A stretch of 64,000 nucleotides of DNA from Planctomycetota bacterium (GTDB lineage: Bacteria > Planctomycetota > UBA1135 > UBA2386): NCBI GenBank assembly GCA_016713175.1, contig JADJPQ010000002.1:1-64000 (forward strand), given 5' to 3'. The position numbers and the translations under genes were made by a program. The notes beneath the pieces were generated by a model. The model was not told the DNA's origin, did not search any database, and saw only the letters and a program-made list of their open reading frames with translations. Below are positions 33,995-42,498 of the stretch, one piece after another (position 1 is the stretch's first letter; every line of letters begins with the position of its first letter).

Positions 33995-35107
33995 GTGCTG
34001 CCGATCGATCAGCCACCCATCGATGGCGGCGAAGTCCTGATCGTCGCCGGCAAGATCGCCGCCGTCGGCCGCAACCTGCCGGTGCCAGCCGACACCGAAG
34101 TCCGGACCTTCGCCGACGCCTGGATCGTCCCCGGCTTCGTCGAACTCCACTGCCACGTCGGCGGCCCACAAGGCGACATCAACGACCTCGTGCTGCCGCA
34201 CAACATGGACCTGCGCACCCTCGACACCCTGCGCCAGGACCAGCCCGAATTGCTGCTCGCGGTCGCCGCCGGCGTCACCACCGCGCTGTGCATCCCGGGA
34301 TCCGGCAGTTCGATCGGCGGACTCGGCACCATCGTCAAGACCTGGGGCCCCGACTTCGACACCCGGCTCGTGCGCTACCCCGGCGCCATGAAGATCGCGC
34401 TGCATGCCCGCGGCGGCAATCCGGCGCGGCGCAGCGGCGACCTCGGCAGTTCGCGCCTGGGATTGCATTGGATGCTGCGCCAGGTCATGCGCGAGGCCAA
34501 GGACTATCACGACGCCTGCACCCTGGCCGAACGCGGCATCGGCGAACGGCCGCGGTTCTCGCCGCGACTGGAACCACTCCGCGGACTATGGCGCGGCGAG
34601 TTCCCGTGCATCCTGCACGCCTATGGCGCCGACGACACCATGACCGCGGTCCGGATCCTGCATTGGGGATTGGGCATTCCGATCGTCATTTCGCACGGCG
34701 AGTATGAGTCGTTCGTCGTCGGCAAGGAACTCGCCGCCGTCGGCGTACCGTTGAACATCGGGCCGACGCTGTACGAGTTCTTCGAAGGCCGCTTCGTCGG
34801 CAATGCCAGTGAACTGTTCTTCGCCGGCGTCAAGACCTCGCTGTGCACCGACTCGCCGGTGATCCCGCAGGAGGCACTGCCGCTGCAGGGCGCCATGGCC
34901 TCGCGGTTGGGATTGCCGCGCGAGGACGCGATTGCCGCCATCACGCTGTTGCCGGCGCAAGCCATCGGCATCGCCCATCGCGTCGGCAGCCTGACGCCAG
35001 GCAAGGACGCCGACCTGGCGGTGTTTCCCGGCGACCCGCTCGATCCGCGCCATGCGCCGATGCTGGTGCTGATCGACGGCCGGGAGGCGCCGTTGAACCG
35101 CCGCTGA
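33995..35107 (+). CDS. amidohydrolase-superfamily enzyme, possibly 5'-truncated
   Basis: A 370-residue TIM-barrel metal hydrolase. Motifs: ELHCHVGGP near 51-59 (HxH metal pair), IALHARGG near 130, CILHAYGADD near 207-216 and IVISHGEYES near 230 (metal His), and LCTDSPV near 286-292 (metal Asp), then LTPGKDADLAVFPGDPLDPR at the end. It is close to imidazolonepropionase-like or dipeptidase-like amidohydrolases; the substrate is unknown. The usual N-terminal strand (about 15-20 residues) seems missing before DGGEVLIVAGKIAAVG, and GTG 33995 has no good ribosome site. The start lies 45 bases after the last copy of the repeat, so repeat insertion may have removed the original 5' end. Confidence 0.8.
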   Translation: MLPIDQPPIDGGEVLIVAGKIAAVGRNLPVPADTEVRTFADAWIVPGFVELHCHVGGPQGDINDLVLPHNMDLRTLDTLRQDQPELLLAVAAGVTTALCIPGSGSSIGGLGTIVKTWGPDFDTRLVRYPGAMKIALHARGGNPARRSGDLGSSRLGLHWMLRQVMREAKDYHDACTLAERGIGERPRFSPRLEPLRGLWRGEFPCILHAYGADDTMTAVRILHWGLGIPIVISHGEYESFVVGKELAAVGVPLNIGPTLYEFFEGRFVGNASELFFAGVKTSLCTDSPVIPQEALPLQGAMASRLGLPREDAIAAITLLPAQAIGIAHRVGSLTPGKDADLAVFPGDPLDPRHAPMLVLIDGREAPLNRR

Positions 35108-35108
35108 C

Positions 35109-36449
35109 TCAGTTCTTCCGCATCAGCAGCAGATAGGCCGGCAGACCCAGCAGGCAGAGTCCGACGCCAACCGCAGACGGGATCGGCGATTGCACGATCG
35201 CGCCGCCAGTCACGACCAGCGACGCCAGCGCAAACAGGGCGCCGATGACGGCACCGCCGGGCACGCGGAAGAAGCTGCCGGGCACCGCGCGCCGGCGCAG
35301 CAACAGCACCGCCGCACCGCAGGCCGCGAAGAACACCCAGTCGACGAACACGACCGAATCGCAGACGAAACCAAGGGTGTCCACCGAAGCCTCGCCGCGA
35401 CTGCGCGCAAACAGGTGGACCGACAGCAGCAGCACCACACCCCACAGCCCCTGGCCAAGCACGCCGAGAACCGGCGTATGCAAGGTCGGATGCAGCCGGC
35501 CAAAGGCGGCCGGAAACACGCCCTGCTGCGCCATCGCGTAGAGCACGTACGGCGGCGCCAGACAGATCGTGTTCATGATCCCGGCCGCCGAAATCACCAC
35601 CATCCCCGCCAGCACCCGCCCGCCGACGTCGCCGAGGATCACCTTCGCCGCATCGGCCCCGATCGCCTGCGACGCACGCGCGCCGGCGAAACCGAGCGCA
35701 TCGAGATACGCCAGATTGATCGTCAGATAGGTCACGACGACCACGGCGACGCCGCCGAGCAGCCCGAGCGGCACATCGTAGAGCCGCCGCGCGGCCCCGG
35801 CCAGGAACGAACCCTGCTGCCAGCCGCCGACCGCGAACAAGACCGGGAGGATCGCCGCCGCCAGCATCGCCGGCAGCGAACGGGACGAAGGCGCAACCGG
35901 CTCGACCGGCGCCGCTGCGGCCGTTCCCCACGAGAGCGCGACGAGCGTCGCGATCGCCAGCACCTTCAGCACCGTCAGCGTGTTCTGCACCCGCTTGCCG
36001 ACTCGCAGGCCGACGACATTGGTGGCGGTGAACAGCAGCATCGTGATGACCGCCACCAGCACCTTGGCATCGCCCGACATCCGCTGTTCGCCGAACAGCA
36101 CGACGTTCAGGTAATCGACCAGGATCAGCGCGATGACGCCGAGCGCCCCCGCCTGGATCACCAGCCAGTTGGCCCAGCCGTAGACGAACGCCGGCAGCCG
36201 CCCGAACGCCGTCTGGATGTAGCGGAACGTGCCGCCGTGGCCCGGCACCAACGTCGACAGTTCGGCGAACACCAGCCCGCCGAGCACGGCCAGCAGCCCG
36301 CCGAGCCCCCACGCCAGCATCACCTGCGAGGGCGTGTCGACCTCGCGCGCGACCCGCGCCGGCGTGAAGAAGATGCCGACGCCGATGATGCCGCCGACCA
36401 CCACGCAGCCGATGTCGAAGGCGGTCAGCTCACGGCGTTCTTGGTTCAT
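35109..36449 (-). CDS. APC-family amino acid/amine permease
   Basis: A 446-residue inner-membrane transporter with about 12 helices. The APC signature GGIIGVGIFFTPARVA lies in helix 1 (residues about 18-33). Family-like VGGWQQGSFLAGAARR follows in helix 6, with LPAYLLLMRKN at the end. It probably exchanges or imports amino acids or amines. ATG 36449 lies 20 bases inside the 3' end of the upstream NHL-protein gene, so both may form one operon. Its stop is two bases from that of the convergent amidohydrolase gene. Confidence 0.9.
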   Translation of the reverse strand: MNQERRELTAFDIGCVVVGGIIGVGIFFTPARVAREVDTPSQVMLAWGLGGLLAVLGGLVFAELSTLVPGHGGTFRYIQTAFGRLPAFVYGWANWLVIQAGALGVIALILVDYLNVVLFGEQRMSGDAKVLVAVITMLLFTATNVVGLRVGKRVQNTLTVLKVLAIATLVALSWGTAAAAPVEPVAPSSRSLPAMLAAAILPVLFAVGGWQQGSFLAGAARRLYDVPLGLLGGVAVVVVTYLTINLAYLDALGFAGARASQAIGADAAKVILGDVGGRVLAGMVVISAAGIMNTICLAPPYVLYAMAQQGVFPAAFGRLHPTLHTPVLGVLGQGLWGVVLLLSVHLFARSRGEASVDTLGFVCDSVVFVDWVFFAACGAAVLLLRRRAVPGSFFRVPGGAVIGALFALASLVVTGGAIVQSPIPSAVGVGLCLLGLPAYLLLMRKN

Positions 36450-37311
36450 GGTCCTGCAGGTGTTCGCGCAGATCGACGATCACCGCATCGAAGCGCAGGT
36501 CTTGGTGGAATCGAACCACGCGTTCCCCGTCGTGGTCCAGCACATACGGCCGGCCCTGGTCGTCGATCGCCAACGCCAGTGGCGCCTCGGCGTGGGTCGG
36601 CAGGTCGCCGAGCTGCCGGCGACGCGGGCCATCGATGCCGAACACGTGCACACCGGGTCGGTCGCCGCGGTCGACCACCAGCACATCGCCATGCGGCAGC
36701 CGCGCGACGGCGATCGGTCGCGCCACGGCACCGTGGCCACCGCACGCGATGCTGGCGACGTAGGTGCCATCGGGCCGGAACCGCTGCACGAGGCCATGCA
36801 GCGTGTCGGCGACCAACACTTCGTCGCGGTCACCGAACAGACCGCGCGGCGCACCGAACGGTTCTTCCGGGTCGCCCTGCGATGCCAGCGGGCGCAGCGT
36901 CCGGCCATCGCGATGCAGCCGTTGCACCCCGCGGCGCAACGGCCGATCGCCGCACGCCACGTGCAGCACGTCGCCGACCAGCGCCACGGCATGGGGATGG
37001 TCCAGCACGCCGGTGCGATCGACCGTTCGCTGCGGCGTCGGCGACGAGTGCCCGAGGTCGCCCAGGTGCCGGCCGAACGCGGAGTAGTGCCGGACCAGGC
37101 CCGCGGCGGGGTCGGCGACGAACAAGTGGTAGTGATCATCGATTCCGACGCCACCCGCGTCCGAATATCCTGTCGGCGCGGCCGGCAGCCGCCAGTCCGA
37201 CATCGGCTGCCGCGCCTGCAGATCGAACAAGAACACGTGCCCGCGGGCCGAGGACCAGGTGACACAAAGCAGGTTGCCACGCACACAGACGCCGCCGGTC
37301 ATCGCCGGCAT
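36430..37311 (-). CDS. NHL-repeat-like beta-propeller protein
   Basis: A 293-residue protein without a clear signal peptide, built from about six propeller blades with NHL-like motifs: VGIDDHYHLFVADPAAGLVRHYSAFG, FGAPRGLFGDRDEVLVADTLHGLVQRF, and PIAVARLPHGDVLVVDRGDRPGVHVFG are the clearest. It has no recognised catalytic residues. The start is either ATG 37311 or 37302; the open frame continues further upstream but overlaps the next gene. It overlaps APC-permease start by 20 bases, suggesting translational coupling, and may act with that permease. Confidence 0.75.
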   Translation of the reverse strand: MPAMTGGVCVRGNLLCVTWSSARGHVFLFDLQARQPMSDWRLPAAPTGYSDAGGVGIDDHYHLFVADPAAGLVRHYSAFGRHLGDLGHSSPTPQRTVDRTGVLDHPHAVALVGDVLHVACGDRPLRRGVQRLHRDGRTLRPLASQGDPEEPFGAPRGLFGDRDEVLVADTLHGLVQRFRPDGTYVASIACGGHGAVARPIAVARLPHGDVLVVDRGDRPGVHVFGIDGPRRRQLGDLPTHAEAPLALAIDDQGRPYVLDHDGERVVRFHQDLRFDAVIVDLREHLQDHEPRTP

Positions 37312-37651
37312 CCTAGCCGGCTGGCTCTGCTGGACCGCATGTTCGACCATGCCGCCCTCGTCGCCGCCGCCGTTCTGCGAGTGGGCTGGCACTGTCCTGC
37401 TGCCGGTCGCCGCCGATGGCTGGGTGTCGTTGCCGCAGTCGGGCGAGGACCTGACCATCCTGTCGCTGCAGGCCGAGCCGGCCTTCGTCGACGAACGGTT
37501 CGTCGCGGGGCGCCGGCAGATCCACGTTCCGCCCGGGTGCCAGGAACTGCGGCTGCACCTGCACTACCGCGCCTGGGCCAGCGATCCGGCGGCGCTGCCG
37601 ACGCCGCAGCACGTGCTGCCCGAGGGTGTGCGATTCGAGGCGGCGCCGTAG
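37259..37651 (+). CDS. small hypothetical lipoprotein
   Basis: A 130-residue protein if started at GTG 37259: a basic N-region, a hydrophobic core (VIAGILAGWLCW) and a possible lipobox ending TAC with Cys at 28, then CEWAGTVLLPVAADGWV and a compact beta-type domain. An ATG at 37349 would give a 100-residue protein without export signal. With GTG 37259 the gene overlaps the divergent NHL gene start by 53 bases, so one of the two starts must be shortened or the overlap is real. No family recognised. Confidence 0.5.
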   Translation: MTQSRLPRTQTPPVIAGILAGWLCWTACSTMPPSSPPPFCEWAGTVLLPVAADGWVSLPQSGEDLTILSLQAEPAFVDERFVAGRRQIHVPPGCQELRLHLHYRAWASDPAALPTPQHVLPEGVRFEAAP

Positions 37652-37702
37652 CGGGCCCGACCTGACCGTGCCACCGCGCCGCGGGGCCGCTATTGTCGGG
37701 CG

Positions 37703-38185
37703 ATGCGGTTCCCGTCGCGTTCGTTGGTCGCAGCCCTCGCGGTGGTCGCGGCCTGTTCGGCCGCGCCTGGCTCGCCCGATTCGCCAGTCGCGCCCGGTTC
37801 GGCGGCGACGCCGGCCGGGACCGGCGCGGCGGCCACGATCCACGAGCCCCCGGCCTCGTTGACGTGGAAGCAGGCGATGCACGAAGTCGGCGACCACTTC
37901 GAGTCGATCGACAAGGTCCTGCACGGCCAGCCGTCGGGCGATCTGGTCGCCGCCGCGCGACTGGCGACGCGGGCAGCCGAACTGCTGCGCACCGGCTACG
38001 GCCGCAACGAGCAGAAGGACATCCCGGGTTTCGCCGGGTTCGCCCGGCAGGCCGAGTCGTGGTTCCTGCAACTGGCGCTGGAGGCCGGCCAGCAACACCT
38101 CGACCTGGCGCGCGGATTGTGGGTCGGCGCCGAGGCCAGGCACTGCGGCCGCTGTCACGACGCGGCCGAACGGGTGCGTTCGTGA
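37703..38185 (+). CDS. cytochrome c'-like lipoprotein
   Basis: A 160-residue exported protein with a VAAC lipobox (Cys about 18), a Pro/Ala-rich linker, and a helical domain ending in CGRCHDAAERV, a CxxCH heme c site near the C-terminus. The pattern of four helices with the heme motif in the last one is like cytochrome c', so the protein may bind a gas or transfer electrons in the periplasm. The GTG start of the galT-like gene overlaps its TGA stop (GTGA), so the two are translated together. Confidence 0.75.
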   Translation: MRFPSRSLVAALAVVAACSAAPGSPDSPVAPGSAATPAGTGAAATIHEPPASLTWKQAMHEVGDHFESIDKVLHGQPSGDLVAAARLATRAAELLRTGYGRNEQKDIPGFAGFARQAESWFLQLALEAGQQHLDLARGLWVGAEARHCGRCHDAAERVRS

Positions 38186-39093
38186 GCGACGGCGGCGCGC
38201 CAGGGCCCCGCACCGTGATCGAGCCGACCACCGGTCGCCCGATCCTGCTGGCGCCGTTGCGCCAGCAACGTCCGATCCACACCGGTCATGGCGCCGGCGG
38301 CCGGCCATGCCCGTTCTGCCCGGGTCAGGAAGCCGAGACGCCGCCGGAAGTCGACGCCGAACGCCTGGCCGGCACGGCGCCGGATGGCCCGGGGTGGACG
38401 GCGCGCGCGTTCGCCAACAAGTATCCCGCGTCGGAGCATCACGAAGTGATCGCCGAGGGTGCCGGGCACTGCGAACAGCCGGCCGGCCTGGACGTCGCCA
38501 CGTGGCAACGGTGCCTCTGCCTGTGGCAGCGCCGGATCGCGGCGCTCGAACGGCTGCCGGGCGTCGGCTGCGCGTTCCTGTTCAAGAACGTCGGCGCGCT
38601 GGCCGGGGCGTCGATCGCGCACAACCACAGCCAGATCCTCGGCTTGCCAGAGCCACCGCCGCGGCTGCTGCTCGAACAGCGTTGCGCGGCAGCGCTACCG
38701 CACTGCCCTTGGTGCGCGACGATCGCGACTGCCGCCAGAGACCAGCGACTGATCGCCGCCACCCCAGACCATGTCGTGCTGACCCCCGACCCACCGCGCC
38801 TGCCGTGGGAGACCTGGCTGCTGCCGCGGCGCTGCGACGACGACTTCCTGACCACCGACACCGGTTCGCTGGCGGCGGCCATGCATGCATTGTTCGCCGC
38901 CATCGATCGGGGCCTCGGCGCCCCGGCGTTCAACCTGTGGTTGCATCGGCTCCCCGGCGCCCGCTTCCACTGGCACATCGAACTGCAGCCGCGCACCGGC
39001 CAACTGGCGGGACTCGAACTCGGCGGCGACATGTACATCAACTCGGTGCCTGCCAGAACCGCGGCGCTGCGCCTGCGACAAGCGCTCGGCTAG
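38182..39093 (+). CDS. GalT-like (HIT-superfamily) nucleotidyltransferase
   Basis: A 303-residue protein. CPFCPG with Cys43 and Cys46 is the zinc site, HNHSQ at 147-151 has the two His with the catalytic one second and Gln, HCPWC at 174-178 supplies a second Cys pair, and HWHIELQPR at 263-271 resembles the C-terminal metal/His site of galactose-1-phosphate uridylyltransferase. Identity of the sugar nucleotide is unknown; the related DUF4931/GalT-like group is an alternative. GTG 38182 is coupled to the cytochrome gene, and PhyH-like gene starts ten bases downstream. Confidence 0.8.
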   Translation: MSDGGAPGPRTVIEPTTGRPILLAPLRQQRPIHTGHGAGGRPCPFCPGQEAETPPEVDAERLAGTAPDGPGWTARAFANKYPASEHHEVIAEGAGHCEQPAGLDVATWQRCLCLWQRRIAALERLPGVGCAFLFKNVGALAGASIAHNHSQILGLPEPPPRLLLEQRCAAALPHCPWCATIATAARDQRLIAATPDHVVLTPDPPRLPWETWLLPRRCDDDFLTTDTGSLAAAMHALFAAIDRGLGAPAFNLWLHRLPGARFHWHIELQPRTGQLAGLELGGDMYINSVPARTAALRLRQALG

Positions 39094-39102
39094 AGTGCCA
39101 GC

Positions 39103-39909
39103 ATGGCCGCCCCCTATCCGCTGACCGATGACCAGATCGCTGCCTACGCGCGCGATGGCTGGGTGCACCTGCCCGGCTTCCTCGACGAAGCGACGATGCA
39201 ACAGCTCGAGCAGAGCTACATGGCATTGCTGCGCCGTGAACTGCCGGTGCCGGGCCGCGACTACTGCGACATGACCGGCGGCTACGACCGGCCGATCGAG
39301 CAGTACTCGATCCTGAACGTGATGCTGCCGCGGCGCTACCACCCGCGGTTGTGCGGCGATGCCTATGAGACGCGCGCGCGCGGCGTCGCGGCGCGACTGC
39401 TCGGTGACGACATCGACGTCGACTACGACCAACTGGTCGCCAAACCGCCGGGCAAGGCCGATGCGGTGTTCCATTGGCATCAGGACCTCGGCTACTGGCC
39501 GATCACCGCGGACACGCGGACGGCGACGTTCTGGCTGGCGTTCGACGACACCGATCTCGACAACGGCTGCCTGAAGTTCGTCGATGGTTCGCATCGCGAG
39601 CCGGAGTTGCGACCACACCGGCCGCTGCTCGGCAGCCGCGACGAGAACCACACCTTGGTGGCGGTGGTCGACGAGCAACGGGATCCGATCCGCTGCGCCA
39701 GGCTGCGCCGCGGCGACGTCACCGTGCACCACGAACGCGCGCTGCACGGCTCGGGCGGCAACACCAGCTCACGCTGGCGGCGCGGCTGGGTGCTGGCGTT
39801 CCGCAGCCAGGCGACGATCGCGCAGGAACGCGCGCTCGGCTTCACCCACTCGCACAACGACGACGTGCAGGTGCTGACCTGGATCGGCGCGCAGACGCTG
39901 CGTGGCTGA
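39103..39909 (+). CDS. phytanoyl-CoA dioxygenase-family (PhyH) protein
   Basis: A 268-residue Fe(II)/2-oxoglutarate-dependent oxygenase. VFHWHQDLGYWP near 123-134 contains HxD, the His and Asp iron ligands, VTVHHERALHGSGGNTS near 207-223 the distal His, and R downstream binds 2-oxoglutarate. Family members hydroxylate lipids, peptides or small metabolites; here the substrate is not known. ATG 39103 follows the galT-like stop by nine bases, so the three genes 37703-39909 look like one operon. Its stop is 15 bases from the convergent lipoprotein. Confidence 0.88.
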   Translation: MAAPYPLTDDQIAAYARDGWVHLPGFLDEATMQQLEQSYMALLRRELPVPGRDYCDMTGGYDRPIEQYSILNVMLPRRYHPRLCGDAYETRARGVAARLLGDDIDVDYDQLVAKPPGKADAVFHWHQDLGYWPITADTRTATFWLAFDDTDLDNGCLKFVDGSHREPELRPHRPLLGSRDENHTLVAVVDEQRDPIRCARLRRGDVTVHHERALHGSGGNTSSRWRRGWVLAFRSQATIAQERALGFTHSHNDDVQVLTWIGAQTLRG

Positions 39910-39924
39910 GCGCGGCGCGCTCGC

Positions 39925-41094
39925 TCAGTTGCTGCCGAACCAGGTCGACGCGGCAGGCAGCGTGTCGAGCAGCGCCGCGAACGTGGTGCTGCGGCCCTGA
40001 CCCAGCGCGGTCGTCCAGGTCGTCGAATCGCCGGGCCACCCGAGGAAACCGGTCGGCAGCGTGTAGGCGTTCTGCGTGCCGTTGGTGTGGGTCACCTCGC
40101 GGGTGCCATCCCAGGCCTCGTACAAGTCGACCGGAGCGGTCCCTTCCAGACAGAAGCCGGAGGTCGCATCGGCACCGCCGAGATCGACGAAGAACGGCCC
40201 GAACATCTCGGTCGTCGCCGCGCGCTGCAGCAGGACCGCGCCGGTCGCCGTGGCGCCTTCGATGATCCGGAGGTCGGCCACCAGCGGCTTGTCGGTCGGG
40301 CTCGCCCACTTGAACAGCCCGAGCAACGTCCGTTGCGTCGTGCTCGACAGGTCGGCGACGATGGTCAGCACTTCCGGCAGCTGGCTGCTCAGCAGCCCGC
40401 CGAACCCCACGCCTTCGGCGACGTTCTGCGGAAAGAACACGGCCGTGATCGCCCCGTCGTCGAGCAGCGCGAGGTTGTTGTCCGCCGGCTTCGGCAGGTG
40501 GTCGAAGTCGTCGGCGGCACTCAACGCCGCGGTCGGCAGACCCGGGATCAACACGAACGCGACATTGGCGGCAGTGATCGTGGTCGAGTCGGTGTCCTCG
40601 AAACGCCCGAAGATCACCGCCTTTGGGATCCGATCGGTCGGCTGCCACGGCGGCGTCAGCACCGCATTGGCGGCGGAGATGCCGACGACGTCCAGACGCA
40701 GCGTGAACGTCGACGTCGGCGCGGTACACGAGCCGCCGGAGCCGGCAATCGTGAACTGCCGCGTCATCGACACGCATGGGTAGGTCGCGTCGGTGACGGC
40801 TTCGTCGCTGATCGTGGCCGACGTGACCTGGATGGTGCCGCCATCGACACTGTTCTTGGCATGGCACCAACTGTCCTTGATGCCGTCGATCACGTCGAAG
40901 TAGTCGGTCAGCGTCGACCAGGCCTGCGACGGCACGACCTCGTCGAGCGCGCTGATGCCGGTGATCAATCGGGACGGCGACGGCAGGCGCGACGTCAGAT
41001 CCTCCAGCGGTGACTCACCCTCGCTGGAAGTGCTGCTGCCGCAAGCCGCGAGCAACAGCAGGATCGGAACGAGAACAGGAGTGCATCGTTGCAT
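39925..41094 (-). CDS. hypothetical lipoprotein, beta-rich
   Basis: A 389-residue exported lipoprotein. The signal MQRCTPVLVPILLLLAAC has the lipobox Cys at 18, followed by a Ser/Glu-rich linker. The rest is a beta-rich domain with no recognised catalytic motif. The start at ATG 41094 is preceded by GAGG eight bases upstream; the longer start at 41136 would lose the compact signal peptide. The gene follows the cytochrome/LRR/YHS gene on the same strand with 78 bases between. Function unknown. Confidence 0.7.
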   Translation of the reverse strand: MQRCTPVLVPILLLLAACGSSTSSEGESPLEDLTSRLPSPSRLITGISALDEVVPSQAWSTLTDYFDVIDGIKDSWCHAKNSVDGGTIQVTSATISDEAVTDATYPCVSMTRQFTIAGSGGSCTAPTSTFTLRLDVVGISAANAVLTPPWQPTDRIPKAVIFGRFEDTDSTTITAANVAFVLIPGLPTAALSAADDFDHLPKPADNNLALLDDGAITAVFFPQNVAEGVGFGGLLSSQLPEVLTIVADLSSTTQRTLLGLFKWASPTDKPLVADLRIIEGATATGAVLLQRAATTEMFGPFFVDLGGADATSGFCLEGTAPVDLYEAWDGTREVTHTNGTQNAYTLPTGFLGWPGDSTTWTTALGQGRSTTFAALLDTLPAASTWFGSN

Positions 41095-41172
41095 CGGGGA
41101 CCTCGACTCGGACATCACCGATGGCATCGGCACCACGCCGCCGCGAACTTGAACGGCACGCGGCGCCGGCCG

Positions 41173-42480
41173 TCACTTCGGCAGCTTGTCGGCATACGCC
41201 GCCGGATCGGCGACGAACTTGGCCAGACAATTGCCACAGCAGAACGCGATCCGCTTGCCGGCGTGTTCGACCGTGTGCGCCGGGTCCACCGGCTTGCCGC
41301 TGACCGGGCAGATCTCGTTGGCGGGCTTCTGCGCGGCGGCCGCCGCCGCCTTGATCTCGGCGACCTTGGCCGCATACGCCGCCGGGTCCTTCTGGAACGA
41401 AGCCAGACACTTGCCGCAGCAGAACCCGAGCCGGATGCCGTCGTGGTCGATCGCGTGCGCCGGGTCGACCGGCTTGTCGCTGACCGGACAGACGGTGTTG
41501 ACCGGCTTGTTGCGGGCCTGACGATCGGCGATCTCCTGTTCGGCCGCCTGCAGCCGGGCGGTCACGTACTCGCCGCGATCGATCACCAGCGCCGCCAGCT
41601 TGCTGCCGAGCGCCTTGGCCCCGGCTTCGGTGACCGGCGTCTCCCAGACGTACAGCTTGCGCAGCGCCGACAGACCGCCGAGCGCCTCGAGGCCGGCGTC
41701 GCCGACCTTGCTGCCGTACAGATTCAGGTACTCGAGCTTGCCGAGACCCCGCAGATGGCGGACGCCGGCGTCGCCGATCGCGGTTCCCGCCAGATGCAGC
41801 CGGCGCAGTTCCGGCAGGCCGGTCAGCCGTTCGAGGCCGGCGTCGGTGACCGCGGTGCGGGACAGGTTCAACCAGACCAGCACCGGCGCCAGATCGGCCA
41901 GCAGCGCCAGATCCTGGTCACCGACCTGCTCGCGCAACAGCGAGAAGTTGACATCGACGGCATCGGTATCAGCCGCGACCCGCTGCGCGACCGCGCCGCG
42001 CGTCTTCAGCGCCGTCAAGGCCGCCTCGACCTTGGCCTTGGCCGCGTCGTCGAGCGCCGGCAGCTCGAACTTGATCCGGCTCTTTTCGATCGCCGCTTCG
42101 GCGGCGATGAACACCTGGTCGCCATCTGCCGGCCAATCGGCGCCCGCCGCGATCCACTGCCGCAGCAGATCGATCTGCTCCTTGCGCAGCGGTTCACCCT
42201 CGGCCGGCATCACGTCGTCATCGCTGGCCGGCAGCTGCACGCGGCGCAGGAACTCGCTGTCGTCGGGCTTGCCCGGCAGCACGACCCATTCGTCCTGCTT
42301 GCCGTCGACGAACACGAATTCGCGGCGGTCGAGCCGCAGTTCGCCTTCCTGTTCCTTGGCGCCATGGCACTCGACGCAATGCTGGATCAGGATCGGCGCG
42401 ATCTGCTTGACGAAGTCGATCTTCGTCTCCTGGGCCAGCAGCATCGAGAACGAACCCGCGACGACGATCAGGCTGCGCAT
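41173..42480 (-). CDS. PSCyt1-type cytochrome, leucine-rich repeats and two YHS domains in one secreted protein
   Basis: A 435-residue exported protein with a short signal (SLIVVAGSFSMLLAQE). Residues about 20-110 are a planctomycete cytochrome c-type domain: HCVECHG has the CxxCH heme motif at 35-39. Residues about 165-300 hold four or five leucine-rich repeats (LVWLNLSRTAVTDAGLERL, LHLAGTAIGDAGVRHL, LNLYGSKVGDAGLEAL). The C-terminus has two YHS-type metal-binding domains, residues about 328-372 and 387-435, each with CPVS..KPVDPAH and a CCG.CLA.F segment. YHS domains bind copper or other metals in copper-handling or oxidase proteins. Function inferred: periplasmic redox/metal protein. ATG 42480 begins the signal. 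Confidence 0.85.
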   Translation of the reverse strand: MRSLIVVAGSFSMLLAQETKIDFVKQIAPILIQHCVECHGAKEQEGELRLDRREFVFVDGKQDEWVVLPGKPDDSEFLRRVQLPASDDDVMPAEGEPLRKEQIDLLRQWIAAGADWPADGDQVFIAAEAAIEKSRIKFELPALDDAAKAKVEAALTALKTRGAVAQRVAADTDAVDVNFSLLREQVGDQDLALLADLAPVLVWLNLSRTAVTDAGLERLTGLPELRRLHLAGTAIGDAGVRHLRGLGKLEYLNLYGSKVGDAGLEALGGLSALRKLYVWETPVTEAGAKALGSKLAALVIDRGEYVTARLQAAEQEIADRQARNKPVNTVCPVSDKPVDPAHAIDHDGIRLGFCCGKCLASFQKDPAAYAAKVAEIKAAAAAAQKPANEICPVSGKPVDPAHTVEHAGKRIAFCCGNCLAKFVADPAAYADKLPK

Positions 42481-42498
42481 CCGGGCATCTTCGCGCGC

